Source of the DNA: Yamagishiella unicocca
Taxonomy: Eukaryota; Chlorophyta; Chlorophyceae; Chlamydomonadales; Volvocaceae
DNA: 64,000 nucleotides
Direction of reading: 5' to 3'
Assembly (NCBI GenBank): GCA_003116995.1
Contig: BDSL01000040.1
Coordinates: forward strand, 772,701 to 836,700
The notes below the pieces were generated by a model, which saw nothing but the letters and a program-made list of their open reading frames with translations, was not told where the DNA came from and made no database searches. Shown one piece after another: positions 12,694 to 23,739 of the stretch. Made by a program: the position numbers and the translations under genes. How positions within the stretch are numbered: the first letter of the stretch is position 1; each line of letters opens with the position of its first letter.

Positions 12694-15600
12694 ATGGCGA
12701 CTTGTAGGTTGCTATCAGCCGCTGTCCTCTTAGGCCTGTTAGCGGCACAGGCGAGCGCATTTTACCCGGCGGGTGGGCCTGTCGTGGAGCTGACGGCGAG
12801 CAACCTTAAGTCCAAGGTCAAAAGCGCTGGTCTTATGCTCACAGAGTTCTACGCCCCATGTTAAGTTGCGATAGGCGGTTATGTCTGCACGTTGGATTTC
12901 CAGCCCATTTACAACTAACATGAGCGACTGCCCATGCCCCTTACTTCCTTCTCGCTCACAGGTGTGGACACTGCAAGGTGAGACATAAGCAGGGTCGGGA
13001 TCGCATACGGGAAAGCTTGCTTGCTCAGTGTCAGCCAGTTGGACTACGCGCCTGAGCAAGCTATGGGCCGCTGAGACTAAACCTTGCACAGCGCGAACTA
13101 GTGCAGCTGGTGTTGATTGCATTCTGTTCTGTGAGAAAAGATCCTCGTAGCAAGACCCTGTCGTGTTTTGAGTACGTCCTGAGCTTGCGAAACACATGCA
13201 AGACATGGCCGGACGTTGTTGGGTCCCGCCCCCAGCGCAGTTGACTGCGGCACTCGGCCCGAAACGCAACGAAAGGAGCTCGCGAACAGTTCACATCCTT
13301 GCATTGAGCATTACATGTATGTGAAGCACATCTCGTCCGAACGACAGCTGGCGGTTTTCCTGCGTAACCTGCAGTCCAAGTTCTCTTTGGCATTAGCATC
13401 ATCTCCCCGCCGTCCCCCAAACAACCCCTCGCCCTGCACGGCGCAGTCCCTCACTCCCGTCTGGGAGCAGGCTGCCAAGGCGCTCAAGGGCATCGTGGCA
13501 GTCGGCGCTGTGGACGCTGATGCTCACAAGGAGGTGGCGGGGGAATACCGCATCCAGGTAGGGGCCGAGAAAGAGAGAAAACACACGGTGGTTGGCAGCG
13601 GGATATGTTGCGGGGCCGGGTACGGCGGAGGTGTACGACTTCGTAACGAGTGGCGTCCAGCGCGCGTGGGAGAAGGGCGGGCGTGGCACGGTTGCATAGG
13701 GAGGAGCGGTGATACGGAAAATACGGAACAGCAAACAGAGCGAAGGACAAAAAGCAGGTAACAAGCAGCGAGGCGGAGGTGCAAGCCTTGCTGATGATGC
13801 CCCTGACGCGCCCACCTCCTCCCTCCTCATCCCACCCCACCCCCGGCCCCCCGGTCTTCTCGCTACCTCCCGCCCCTCGCCTTGTGCCGGCACCCAGGGC
13901 TTCCCCACCATCAAGCTGCTGTACGTGGATGACGCTAGCGGCTCCGTCAAGTCGGTGGACTACAGCGGCGGCCGCACCGCCAAGGTGAGGGATGAGGGCA
14001 GAGGGGCGGTCTCGGGGGCGAGTCGCCGGCAGGGGATATGAACCCAGAAAGAAGCCCTGGGGGGCTGCTCGACTGGGCTGGGGTGAAGGGTGCCACAATG
14101 CGCCGCGTCGGTTTCTTCCGTATGCCCAGATGAGCCCACGATGAAGGATGGGTACGTTTCAGCTAAGGGCTAAGAAAATCGAGCCCTCACCAGCGCCGCA
14201 GCCTTCCATCGCACCGACCTGTCTCCTGATTCTCTCCCCTTCCGTATCCAACCCCTCCTCAGGAGATCGTCACGTTTGCACTGGAGAAGGCCAAGAACCT
14301 GGCCCTGAAGCGCCTGGGCGAGAAGCCCTCCGCCGGGTCTGGGTCCGGTGGTTCCGGAGCTGGTTCCGGAGCTGGTTCCGGAGCCGGAGCCGACGCCAGC
14401 TTCTTCGCCGGCACCGACGTGGTGACCCTCACCTCCGACAACTTCCGCTCCGAGGTCGTCAAGAGCAGCGACCTGTGGCTGGTGGAGATGTACGCTCCCT
14501 GGTGAGCAACAGGGGAGGGGCAACCTCGGGCGTTCCCCTCGCCTTTCCCCGAGGGGGATTAGTCTGTTGAAGGTGTACGGGTGTTAGCGGGCGGTCGTCG
14601 GGACTGGTTGGGTGCGTGCGTTGCAGCGGAAGCAGGTTGCCGCGTAGTTTGGCGCGTGCAGTTTGTTTCCTCCTTTCGCAACGCCGCGCCACAGGGGTGC
14701 GCCCAAACCTCACGGGTGCACCCAAACCGTGGCCTCCCGTCGTCTATCGTGCACTGATTGCGCCGTGCGCATCGCGTCGTACAGGTGCGGCCACTGCAAG
14801 GCCCTCAAGCCCGCCTGGATTGAGGCGGCTTCGGAGCTGTCCGGCAAGTTCAAGATCGGCGCCGTGGATTGCACGGTACACCAGTCGGTCTGCCAGGAGT
14901 ACGGCGTCCAGGTGGGTGGGGCCTTGTGTGTTTGGGGGTAACATTGGAGGAAGGGGGCAATGGGGACGGGTGCGCTTGGAACCGGGGTTTGCTTTTCCTC
15001 ACCTGCAATCAAACCCACTTCTCCTTATGGCTATCTTGGGTTTTAGAACGGGGTTTGCTTCCCCACATGCAATCAAACCCACATCTCCTTATGTCCATCT
15101 GGACACAATGACTCACGCCTCTCTCCCAACGGCTGTCCGAAACGGTTTTCTCTTTCGTACGAACGGGTTTTCCTTGCAACCAAACCCTTGCAACCCCTCT
15201 CCGTACATGCCTCGCAACGCAACCCGCTCAATCGCCGCACCCACCCACGCACCTGCCAGGGCTACCCCACCATTAAGTTTTTCGGCACCAACAAGCGCTC
15301 GCCCGAGGACTACAACGGCGGCCGCGACAGCGGGTCCATTGTGGCCTTCGCCACCGCCAAGTTCGCGGAGATGGTGCGTGCCCCGCTGGGGGTCTTGGGA
15401 GGGTTGCGAGGAGCACTTATGTTCGGAGACGAAGAATCTGTTTGGGGAAATACGCTTGGGAGGGGAGGGTGGGTGGAATGAGGGTGGCAAGAAGAACCGG
15501 TTCCACGACACGGGAAGCGGAAGCGGAGTGTGTGAGCTAACTGGCGCATGTGGAGGAGGGTGGGGGGCCGTGTAGAGAGGAAACTTGTGGTGGGGTCCAG

Positions 15601-18195
15601 GTGGGGTAGTGTGAGACCGGTGACCGGTGGGGTAGGGTGGCTGTTGGGTGCAGGGTTGTTAATGTGTATGGGGGGAAAATGGCAGGGCAAACAAAGCGCC
15701 CGACAGGTATTGCGCTTACAATAGTAACATGAGGCCAGCGCAACCCGATCGTTCACCTCTCCTCCTCCTGCTCCGCCCGCCCTTCCTCCTGCTCCGCCCG
15801 CCCTTCCTCCTGCCCGCCAACCCAGATGCCGGCCCCCGAGCCTGTGGAGCTCACCAGCCAGAGCGCCTTCGAGAAGGTGCGCAGTGGGGTGTGGTGGGAT
15901 GGTGCGCAGCACCTGGTGCCTGTTGCCTGGAGCTGTGGAGGAAGTGTTACGTGACAACCGGGGCAACAGGCATGGTACGAGCAGCCTCGATAGCAAGGTG
16001 TCAGGTAGAAGGCAGCAGCCCCAGCCTAGGACGCACCGACCCTCGCGCCGCCACTCCCAACAGCATCACCACCCTCACCAAACCCACCACCGTATCGCCC
16101 GTCCCGGACAGGAGTGCTTGGGAGACGGCGCCGGCTCCAAGACCCGGCGGTTGTGTCTGTTGGCCTTCCTGCCCGACCTGTTGGACTCCAAGGCATCAGG
16201 TGGGCGTCCTGAGCAAGGGGGGGGGGCAGTGGCGGCAGGGGGAGGGGGGAGGGAAGAGGCAGGCACCTGAGCAAGGGGGGGAGCGGCGGCAGGGGGAGGG
16301 GGGAGGGAAGAGGCAGGCACCTGAGCAAGGGGGGAGCGGCGGCAGGGGGAGGGGGGAGGGAAGAGGCAGGCACCTGAGCAAGGGGGGGAGCGGCGGCAGG
16401 GGGAGGGGGGAGGGAAGAGGCAGGCACCTGAGCAAGGGGGGGAGTGGCGGCAGGGGGAGGGGGGAGGGAAGAGCGGGGACGAGCGGGTACTGGGTCGGGC
16501 CGACCATGCAGGGGGGGTATGGGTGCCGAGTAGGGGCGCGCCAGCCCCGGGTTTCCGGCACAGAGCTTCGGAAAATAATCAAATAGATGAGCGCGGCTGC
16601 TGGACCGCCTCTGGCCCAGTCCTCGTGCCAGCAGGGCATTAGAGCACTTGAGGCGCCCTTTCCGCTCGGTGTTGTTCCATCCCTCCCCCACCCCGCCCCG
16701 CGCGCGTCCCGGTGTCCGAAGGCTATGCACCCACTACATTTCCCCAGTCGCGTTATCGGTTCTTTTATTGTAACCCCGCGCCGACGACTCGTTCCCCTTC
16801 CAACCCGCCCTCTCCCTCCAACCCCAGGCCGCAACCGCTACATCAGCATTCTGCGCAAGGTGGCTGACTCCTACAAGGACAAGCCCTACTCGTACCTGTG
16901 GGCTCAGGGCGGCGCGCAGGAGGCGCTGGAGTCTAACTTCGGAGTGGGCGGCTTTGGATACCCGGGTGGGTCGGTGGGTCTGTGAGGGAGGGAGCGTAGT
17001 GGCGCATCTTCGTCTTCGGCACGCGAGAAAACGAAACCGAACCGGCTTAAGTTCGAGACCGAGCGATGGGGGTCCGGACAGATGGACGGACCAGGCCTCT
17101 CAGCAGTGCATCTCGGAAACTCAAGACTTGGTTGGTCTGCGTTCTGAGTGAACATGAGCCTGCGCCTGCGCCTGCATACCGGTATGCGGATGTTGAATTG
17201 TTGATGCATATACCGGGACCAAACGACCGCCTTGATTCACCGGTATGCGGATGTTGGATAGCTTGATGCATATACCGGGACCATACGACCGCCTTGATTC
17301 ACCGACATGCGGATGTTGAATTGTTGATGCATATACCGGGACCATACGACCGCCTTGATTCACCGACTGCCTCGCGCACCCCTCCCCCGCAGCGCTGGTC
17401 GCGTTCAACCCGGTCGATAAGAAGTACACGGTACGACAACGACCGGTTTTTTGAAAGTGGTGGTGCGGTGTTGTGTCTGCCTGTCCGTATCGTGATCCGC
17501 CACCTGCAGGAGCAGCAACGATGGCCCTGCCTCCGTGTAAAGCCTCTCAACCCCTCGCCCCCACCCTCTCAACCCGTCGCCCCCAACTCCTCAACCCCTC
17601 GCCCCCAACTCCTCAACCCCTCTCCACCACCCTCGCCCCCTCGCCCCCAACGTTCCACCTCCCCTCCTGCCCCCGATGCCTATGCGCCAACTATCCTGTC
17701 TTTTTCGCGTCATCGGTTTTCACGCCACGCCCCGGATGCCTGCAGGTGTCCAAGGGCGCCTTCGAGCTGTCCCACGTGAAGGACTGGATGGAGTCAATGC
17801 GCATGGGCGGAACTCGTGCGGTGGCCCTACAGGTGGGTCGTATGTGTGGGGGGGGGAGGCCGGCGGCAACGTACCGGTCATGTACAGTATGTACCAGTTA
17901 GCACAAGACCCAACATCCGCACCGACCACCGCATCCTATGTCGTGCATGAACATGCACGAAGTGCTGCAAACCTAACCTCCGTGCGGGCCTAACTGCCAC
18001 GCCACCCGAAATTGTGCGCCAGATGCATACTTTTTATCATGTCATATGTTGCTTCAAGGGACTTTCTCGCCACCACCACGTCCGCAGGGCTCGCTCGCGC
18101 CGCTCAAGACAATCGACCCATGGGACGGCCAGGACGCCAAGGAGGAGGTCGCAGATGAGTTCAGCCTGGACGACATCCTCAACGAGGAGCTGTGA
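12694..18195 (+). CDS. PDIA6: Protein disulfide isomerase, PDIA6/P5 type, with a suspected splice-donor lesion
   Basis: Thirteen exons: 12694-12859/60, 12962-12977, 13447-13557, 13898-13984, 14263-14501, 14785-14911, 15260-15373, 15826-15876, 16112-16199, 16828-16965, 17393-17430, 17746-17832 and 18088-18195 (456 aa if the exon 1 junction is repaired by one base). It has a signal peptide (MATCRLLSAAVLLGLLAAQA), then two thioredoxin domains, each with a CGHC active site (around residues 57-60 and 208-211), joined by a Gly/Ser/Ala linker (GSGSGGSGAGSGAGSGAG). A redox-inactive C-terminal domain follows (LLAFLPDLLDSKASG, YSYLWAQGGAQ, GGFGYPALVAFN). The acidic C-terminus ends NEEL, a possible KDEL-like ER-retention tail. 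It should catalyse disulfide formation and isomerisation in the ER lumen. The ATG at 12694 beats the in-frame one at 12619 because it starts the signal peptide. Introns hold tandem repeats. Confidence 0.94.
12962..12977 (+). other. 16-base micro-exon encoding the first CGHCK active site
   Basis: Exon 2 of PDIA6 is G TGT GGA CAC TGC AAG, bounded by CAG upstream and GTGAGA downstream. It supplies the third base of the Trp codon and the CGHCK residues. The second thioredoxin domain has its intron at the same codon position (TG|gtgagc ... acag|G TGC GGC CAC TGC), so the split is shared between the two domains. Confidence 0.85.
16200..16490 (+). repeat. Tandem repeat (about 54 bp x 5) in PDIA6 intron 9
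   Basis: The word CCTGAGCAAGG recurs at 16208, 16266, 16320, 16373 and 16427, giving spacings of 58, 54, 53 and 54. Units are strongly purine (G) rich on the + strand with runs of five to eight G, so they could form G-quadruplexes; that is inference. Confidence 0.85.
17186..17367 (+). repeat. Tandem repeat (about 61 bp x 3) in PDIA6 intron 10
   Basis: The words GCGGATGTTG and GCATATACCGGGACCA recur with spacings of 61 and 62. The three copies differ at only a few positions, so the array is recent. Confidence 0.85.
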
Positions 18196-18622
18196 GCTGT
18201 CGTTGGGCTGTTGGATTAGACGTTTGGAATTTTGAATTTTTGGATCCGACAGCCGGTCGCAGAGGTCCTCGTGGAGGTCCTCATTGCTTGCTGATATAAT
18301 AAGCAGGGGCACGCAGCAAGGCCTTTGATCTCGTTGGGCGCGCAATGGCAAACCGTGGCGGGGAAGGTGGCCTTATTATCAAGGTCAAACACTCTCCCTT
18401 AACGACCGCGTCCTTGCTTGACAGTAGTAGGGGGCAGTCTGGGCAGGTGGATTCCCTGCGCGCGGCGGATGGGGTGCTGGTGTTGGCATTGGTGGTGCCG
18501 GTTGTAGTGGTGACAGGCCGTGTCGTACCGCAGCGTGGTAGGTAGACGCTGCCGGGGAACATCTGCTGCGCAGGAGTCAGGCGTGCTGCATTACATCTGC
18601 GAGGTGCATTACCGGGATGCAG

Positions 18623-18627
18623 TGTAA
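18623..18627 (+). terminator. Putative TGTAA poly(A) signal of PDIA6
   Basis: First TGTAA on the + strand after the PDIA6 stop, about 430 bases downstream. It lies close to copy A of a dispersed repeat, so the assignment is tentative. Confidence 0.35.
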
Positions 18628-18670
18628 CTCGCAGCCCTTGCGTCCTACATCTCCTAATGTAGTGGTAACC

Positions 18671-18730
18671 GTTACAGTGGGCTCCATACCATACGATAGA
18701 GCCATCGGGTGCATCGCCTGACACTGAAAG
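18671..18730 (-). repeat. Dispersed repeat, copy A
   Basis: This block matches two others (25345-25405 and 27074-27131) in the same orientation. The shared + strand words are TTACAGTGGG, then TAGA(A/G)CCATCGGG and CATCGCCTGA. Read on the minus strand, the copies give SGDAPDGS-like peptides and contain TGTAA. Each could be a relic of a mobile element's or duplicated gene's 3' end. Confidence 0.7.
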
Positions 18731-19081
18731 AGACGCAGGAAGAAGAATAAACCGGTCGACCGAGGTACGGCAAAGCAAAGTGCACCCTGGTGCACCGAGC
18801 ACCCTGGTACCTGTACTGTTGCCTACCTCGCAGATATGAAGGTCAACGACACAAGGAAGGCATAGTGCATGAGCTGCATGCGCTCGAGGCTTTGTTACAC
18901 AACAGGAGGACAGGGAAGGAAGGGCGTGAAGCGCAATGATGCTAACCTAGCCCGCTGCTTAACCCAACATCCAGGGACCCAGCTGAGCCATTAACCATCC
19001 GCGGACGAATGCGCTTTTCTGTACAAGTGCAGCATCTCAGTACAAGAAGGAGAAATACAGCATTTCAGTACAAAAACACAC

Positions 19082-19490
19082 TGTTTGCCAACTTTAGGTC
19101 CTTCTTGCAGATCACTGCATGCCTCAAACCTTTCATGGATGATTACAACATCTTTTGGTGACACGCTGACGCGGTACTGCATAAGGTCAAAACCACATAT
19201 TCTCCCGTAGTCTCCCGCCCTTTCTGCATAGCCATTTATGGCCGATTTTAGGTACTTCTTGCCCATTGCTGCCTGCCTCAAGCCTTTCACGCGTGTCACA
19301 GAGTTATGGTTTGGAGTCCACAGGGACGTTTTTGGTGACATACATGCAAAAGGTTGAAACCCGTCCCACCCTTCCTGGTACAGCTATGGCGGATTCCTGG
19401 CCCTCCTTGCAGAATGCTGCTTGCGTCAGAACTTTCACGGATAACTATTATCATCTTTGGAGTTCACAGGGAGATTTGGGTGACACATGC
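19082..19490. repeat. Three diverged tandem copies of a ~150-bp unit
   Basis: GCCTCAAACCTTTCA (19121), GCCTCAAGCCTTTCA (19275) and GCGTCAGAACTTTCA (19423) sit about 154 and 148 bases apart. Each is preceded by a CTTCTTGC/CTCCTTGC word and followed by TTTGGAGT- or TTTGGTGAC-like words. The minus strand of the first two copies is open over about 100 codons, but frames break in the third. No family is recognised. Confidence 0.7.
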
Positions 19491-20503
19491 TTGAGAGACC
19501 AGCTGCCTTGCACCGCCGCCCACCTCCCTCCATCCGAACCCCCAATGCCATGCAGCCCGGGCTATGCTTCCATCATAACCCTCATACGTTGGCATCTTGC
19601 ATATGCCCCTGGCTGATCAGCCCATAAACCTGAGCCGTACCAGTACGCCACACCGATTACAATTGCCTTGCCCCTCCTGTCGTCTCATCGTCCTACAGCA
19701 GCAGGAGCAGAAGCAACACTTCTAAACCCAAACGGAGGACCCAAGCGCACCCTCCTCCCACCGCACCCTCCTCCAAGCACCGCTACCGGTAGCCGCACAC
19801 CGTGGAGAAGCCGAAACGCTGGCTCTCCTTAGCCAAGCGGTGCGTGCCGGTCCTCTATATTCCCCCCGTCTGCTCCTCTACCTACTCGGCTCCCAGTCGG
19901 TTCCGTGGGCCACCACACGTGGGCCACCACACGCGAGCCCCGCCTAGCCCACCGGCGCCTCCCAATCCCAACACATTCGAGTTGGGACCTGCCAATCCCC
20001 CAGCATCAACCACCTTCGGGACCTGGCTGCACACGTGACGCCATCAGAGCCAGCCATGCCCCTCCGTCCCTCGCAGCCCCACAGCCCCGGCCCGGCCTTC
20101 CACTGGCCTATGACCAACAGATCTCCAAACCCGCAGCCGGTGCTCCTTCCCGCAGGTTTGCTCACAGTCACTGCTCACAGCCACTGTCCTGGCAGCCTTG
20201 CCCTGCTGCACCTGCAAGTAGCGGTGCGGCCCTACTGCCCGAAGGCCTTGCCGAAGGGTCCCGAGCTCGCCTGCTCGCCCAGCTCACCCTGCGCCCATAC
20301 GAGGGGCAGGTGGAGGGAGGGAGGGGATGGAGGAGGGCCGCGGGTTGAGCCGCATGGAAGGGCGGGAGGCGGGGCAGGGGGCCACCACTTGTGTGTCTCC
20401 CCGAGCCCGTAATGGTTCCCCCCAAAATCCCCCAAATTGGTTTCTCATCTCTGCCCAGCCGAGGCCGTGCAGCTGTGCACCAGCCGCTCTGAGCCTGACC
20501 CCA

Positions 20504-23500
20504 TCATAACCCAACCTGTACGGCGCTGCACTTGAACCGCCCAGGCTCCTCTCGGAGGCATGAGTCAATTGCGGACACCTGAGGAGAGAGGGGCGGGAGC
20601 GGGAAGGGGTTTTGGAGCATCGGGGGTTCAGGTTGCCGGGGTTTCGGAGCGACGCTTCATGTCAGGTTTCTTGGCAGCGCAATGCGACAACGCTGCTAAG
20701 CGTGGTCGAGAACTGGAGCGGGCGTGAAAACACGTCAAGTCGTATTAGGGCGACTGCGTCCTGATGACGTCCAGACACGTATGACGGCATCAAGACGGAA
20801 GAGGCAGCCCCGACAGGTCAAAGACGTACTGCTTAACAAGCGTGCCTCGCCGCATAAGGCTAACAAGCTAGTACCGCTATCGCTTACTGATCCCAGCCCC
20901 GCCCCGAAGACCGGTGGGCTCACCGCTTTCAGGATTGACGCTGCCTCGCCGTTCTCCTGCCAGTAAAACTTGTTGCCGTACTGCATTTCGCCGTACAAGA
21001 GAATGCACCGAGTCAGGAGGGTGTACGGAGTTACAGGTATCTGGAAGCTCACCGGCAGAACCAACGTCGCGGTTGTTGACGTAACCAGATGACGTGGCTT
21101 TCAAAGTTACAACGGCCGCCACCTGCGCCCAGCTAAGCCTGCGTAGCTATGTTTGACGTCCACTATACTTCTCCAGGGTCGATTCAATGGGGTTCCTCTA
21201 TCTCTGCCCCGCCCCCTCCCGGCGTCTGGCCTAAACGCCTGTCCTAAACGGTGTTTTCTTTCGTACACGGGTCTTCCTTGCAGCCCCCTCCTGGCGTCTA
21301 GTCCCTGGCGACCCGCCCGCTCACCTTGCCAGCCAGCCGGCCCCAGAAGCTCTGCGCCAGCAGCGGGAAAAGCGCCACGAGTCCAGGTAGGGGTGCCGTA
21401 CACCACGACGGCGGAGCAGGGGCGCGCGGGAAGATCAATGGCCCGCCTCGACCCGGGTTGTGGTGCGCGGAGGTGTGGTGGTGTGAAGGCGGCGGCAATG
21501 AGTATCGGGTGCACCTGCATGTCTGCCCCCAGTTCGAGATGCCCTACACGCGCCAACCACACCCACCATGCCGAAGCAACGTAGCCCCCAGGGGGCTGTT
21601 CCCGACAGCGCCCCGCACCCACCCACCCACCCCACCCACGGGTCTTCCTCGAACCCACCCACCCCGCCTGTCCTCTGGAGCGCAGGAACTTGAACATTTC
21701 TCTCCCCATACTCTGTTTACGGGTCTCCTCTCCCCTCTCCCCCCAAAAACAACTTCGTAACCCCCAAAACTTCGTGTAACCGCTCTTCCTGCCACCCCAC
21801 CCCCAAATTACGGGTCTCTTTTGCAGCCCCCCCACATTCTGTTCGCGGGCTTCCTCTCCCCCCCTCTCGCCCTCCACTGCCTCACCCGAGGCACCTCGAG
21901 GTCGATCCCCGCCCCCACGTTGAAGTTGAGGATGTCTCCGAAGGACGGGTCGGCAACGAACACGACCGTGTTGTCGTCCACGCCCCAGTACTCGCGGATG
22001 GCCAGGCCTGTGGTTGGTGGCGCGAAGTGCGTGTGTGTGGGGGGGGGGGAGGGGAGGGGAGGTACATAAAAGAAACAGTGACCGTGTGTTTTTTGGGGGG
22101 AGAGGTGGCAAGAAGACCCGGTTACATGACATCGTGCGTGGGGCCGGGGGGCCGAGGGGAGCGAGGAGCCAGTGGCAAGGTGGCAAAGGTGGCAAGGCCT
22201 GCGGTCGCACGTGTTTCGTCCACGGCACCACAGCACGTGCAGGTGCATTCAACAGCGTCCGGTCCAGTACGGCATTTGGTGTCCACCGGCACCGACGCAT
22301 TCATGGGCTTCCGCCGCCGCCGGCACTGTCGCCACTGCCGCCGCTGTCGCTGCGGCCGCCGCCGCCGCCATCACTGCGGCCGCTGCCGCCATCACGGCTT
22401 TAAGGGCACGTCGGTGATTCCACCAAGGTGCCCAGCTGCCGACAGCGCATCACCCCGTACGGAGGGAAGCTGTACGGCACGTCCTTCACCTGGCGTCTCC
22501 GGGTAGTTCTGCGCGAGCACTCGCAACTTGAAACCCGTGTCCCGCTCCAGGGAGGACACCTCCGTGATGATCCGCTTCTCCTGCGGGAGGGCAGGACGAA
22601 GGACGAGCGGTAGGCGCGCGGAGGCCATGACCCGCGGGTCGAGGAAGTCGTTGATGACGTCACCCAGTTTTGCGACCACCGGGTACGCCGCGCGGTCGGT
22701 ATGGAAGCGGACGGTCCACACTGGGCCGATAACGCTACGTTCCATGCGGAAGTGACTCTCATCCGCCCACACGAACGCCCCGCCCGCAGCTGTCAAGCTG
22801 CTGCCTCCCCCTGGGTTGCCATGTACCTGCGTTCGTCCCACGTAATGCACGATTTCCGTTTTGAATACCGGCCCCGAACGTGTGAGCCACGAAACGGCCA
22901 GGCGATGCCAGGCTAAATTAGGCTGGCCCAGATCACCCGACACCAGGGAATCCTGACACACTGGCTCACCTCCGAGGGGGTAAGGAAGCCCGCCACGTCA
23001 ATGACGGCGGTGACGTCACCCTTGGGGAGCAGCTCCGGCCGGTTGACTCCCGTGGGGCGGGCAGAGGCGCCTGATTCAGTGCATGACGGGGCCCCGGACG
23101 GCTGGGTGTTCACATGGTGACGAGATCAGACGTAGAGAGGGGATGCCAGCCAGGAGACCGCATTACGGCTCCACCGTACCAGCTCCACCTTCCCATAAGT
23201 CGGCGAACCGACAGCAGTTGGGGTGCGGTTTCGTGGGACAAGCCAGGGACACAGGTGGCAAGTGCGGAGCGGGCGCTCTCGCGTCGACGAATGCGAACGC
23301 ACGTTGGTTTCCTAGGAGCAACAATTGCTGGTGGGAAGATCTAATCACCTGTCGCGGCACAGAGCAGCGTATGACCAATGCGATGACCGAGAGTAACGCC
23401 CTCAGGCAGAATCGAGTGGGTACCGTTTGGACAGCCAGACGCCACGCCCAGACATAATCCCACGATAAGCTCGTTAACATGCATTCAAAACCTGCTCGAC

Positions 23501-23739
23501 ATAAGGCTGGCCTACACACCTGACGCTAGAACCGACACGGCAGCAAGGCCAGCCAGTGCCGCCTGCGCGACACGCTTGCCGAAATTGGCAACCTCCAGCT
23601 TGGCTTCCAGCTGCTCACGCCTATCATCCATAGCACGTAATCGCACAACACGGATGGCCGCTGTAGCCGGCCGCTGAACGCCGAACGGCCCGGCCTGACG
23701 CCGGGGGCCGGAGTGCGCGTGCACGGTGGAAGACAACAT
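20504..23739 (-). CDS. Thylakoid lumenal 15.0 kDa-like protein (TPM domain)
   Basis: Seven exons in phase: 23739-23520, 23070-22970, 22580-22490, 22007-21886, 21351-21325 (27 bases), 20980-20924 and 20578-20504 (230 aa). A long transit region is followed by a hydrophobic segment ([16 protein letters not shown]) and an ASA motif at about residue 77, a typical lumenal cleavage site. The mature part matches the plant thylakoid lumenal 15.0 kDa protein 2 group: [60 protein letters not shown] and [20 protein letters not shown]. It ends with a conserved cysteine pair region (AIDSCLREE...FKCS). TPM-fold proteins are linked to photosystem repair and phosphatase-like activity, but this subgroup's exact role is unsettled. 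Introns carry several dispersed repeats. Confidence 0.92.

Larger units (their letters stand above)
18196..20503. other. Intergenic, between convergent PDIA6 and lumenal-protein genes
   Basis: Apart from the dispersed repeat and the ~150-bp degenerate repeats annotated separately, no gene is supported. A + strand frame near 20210-20305 (ASSGAALLPEGLAEG) looks codon-biased and ends at CAG|GTGGAG but has no consistent partners. Confidence 0.4.

Noticed and set aside
15729..16834. ORFs of 200-285 codons on both strands around 16.2-16.5 kb
   Set aside because: They cross the 54-bp G-rich tandem repeat in PDIA6 intron 9 and overlap confirmed exons out of frame.
20210..20305. Possible + exon ASSGAALLPEGLAEG ... 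LRPYEGQ
   Set aside because: Codon-biased with a donor, but no partner exons in phase. It lies just past the 3' end of the convergent lumenal-protein gene.
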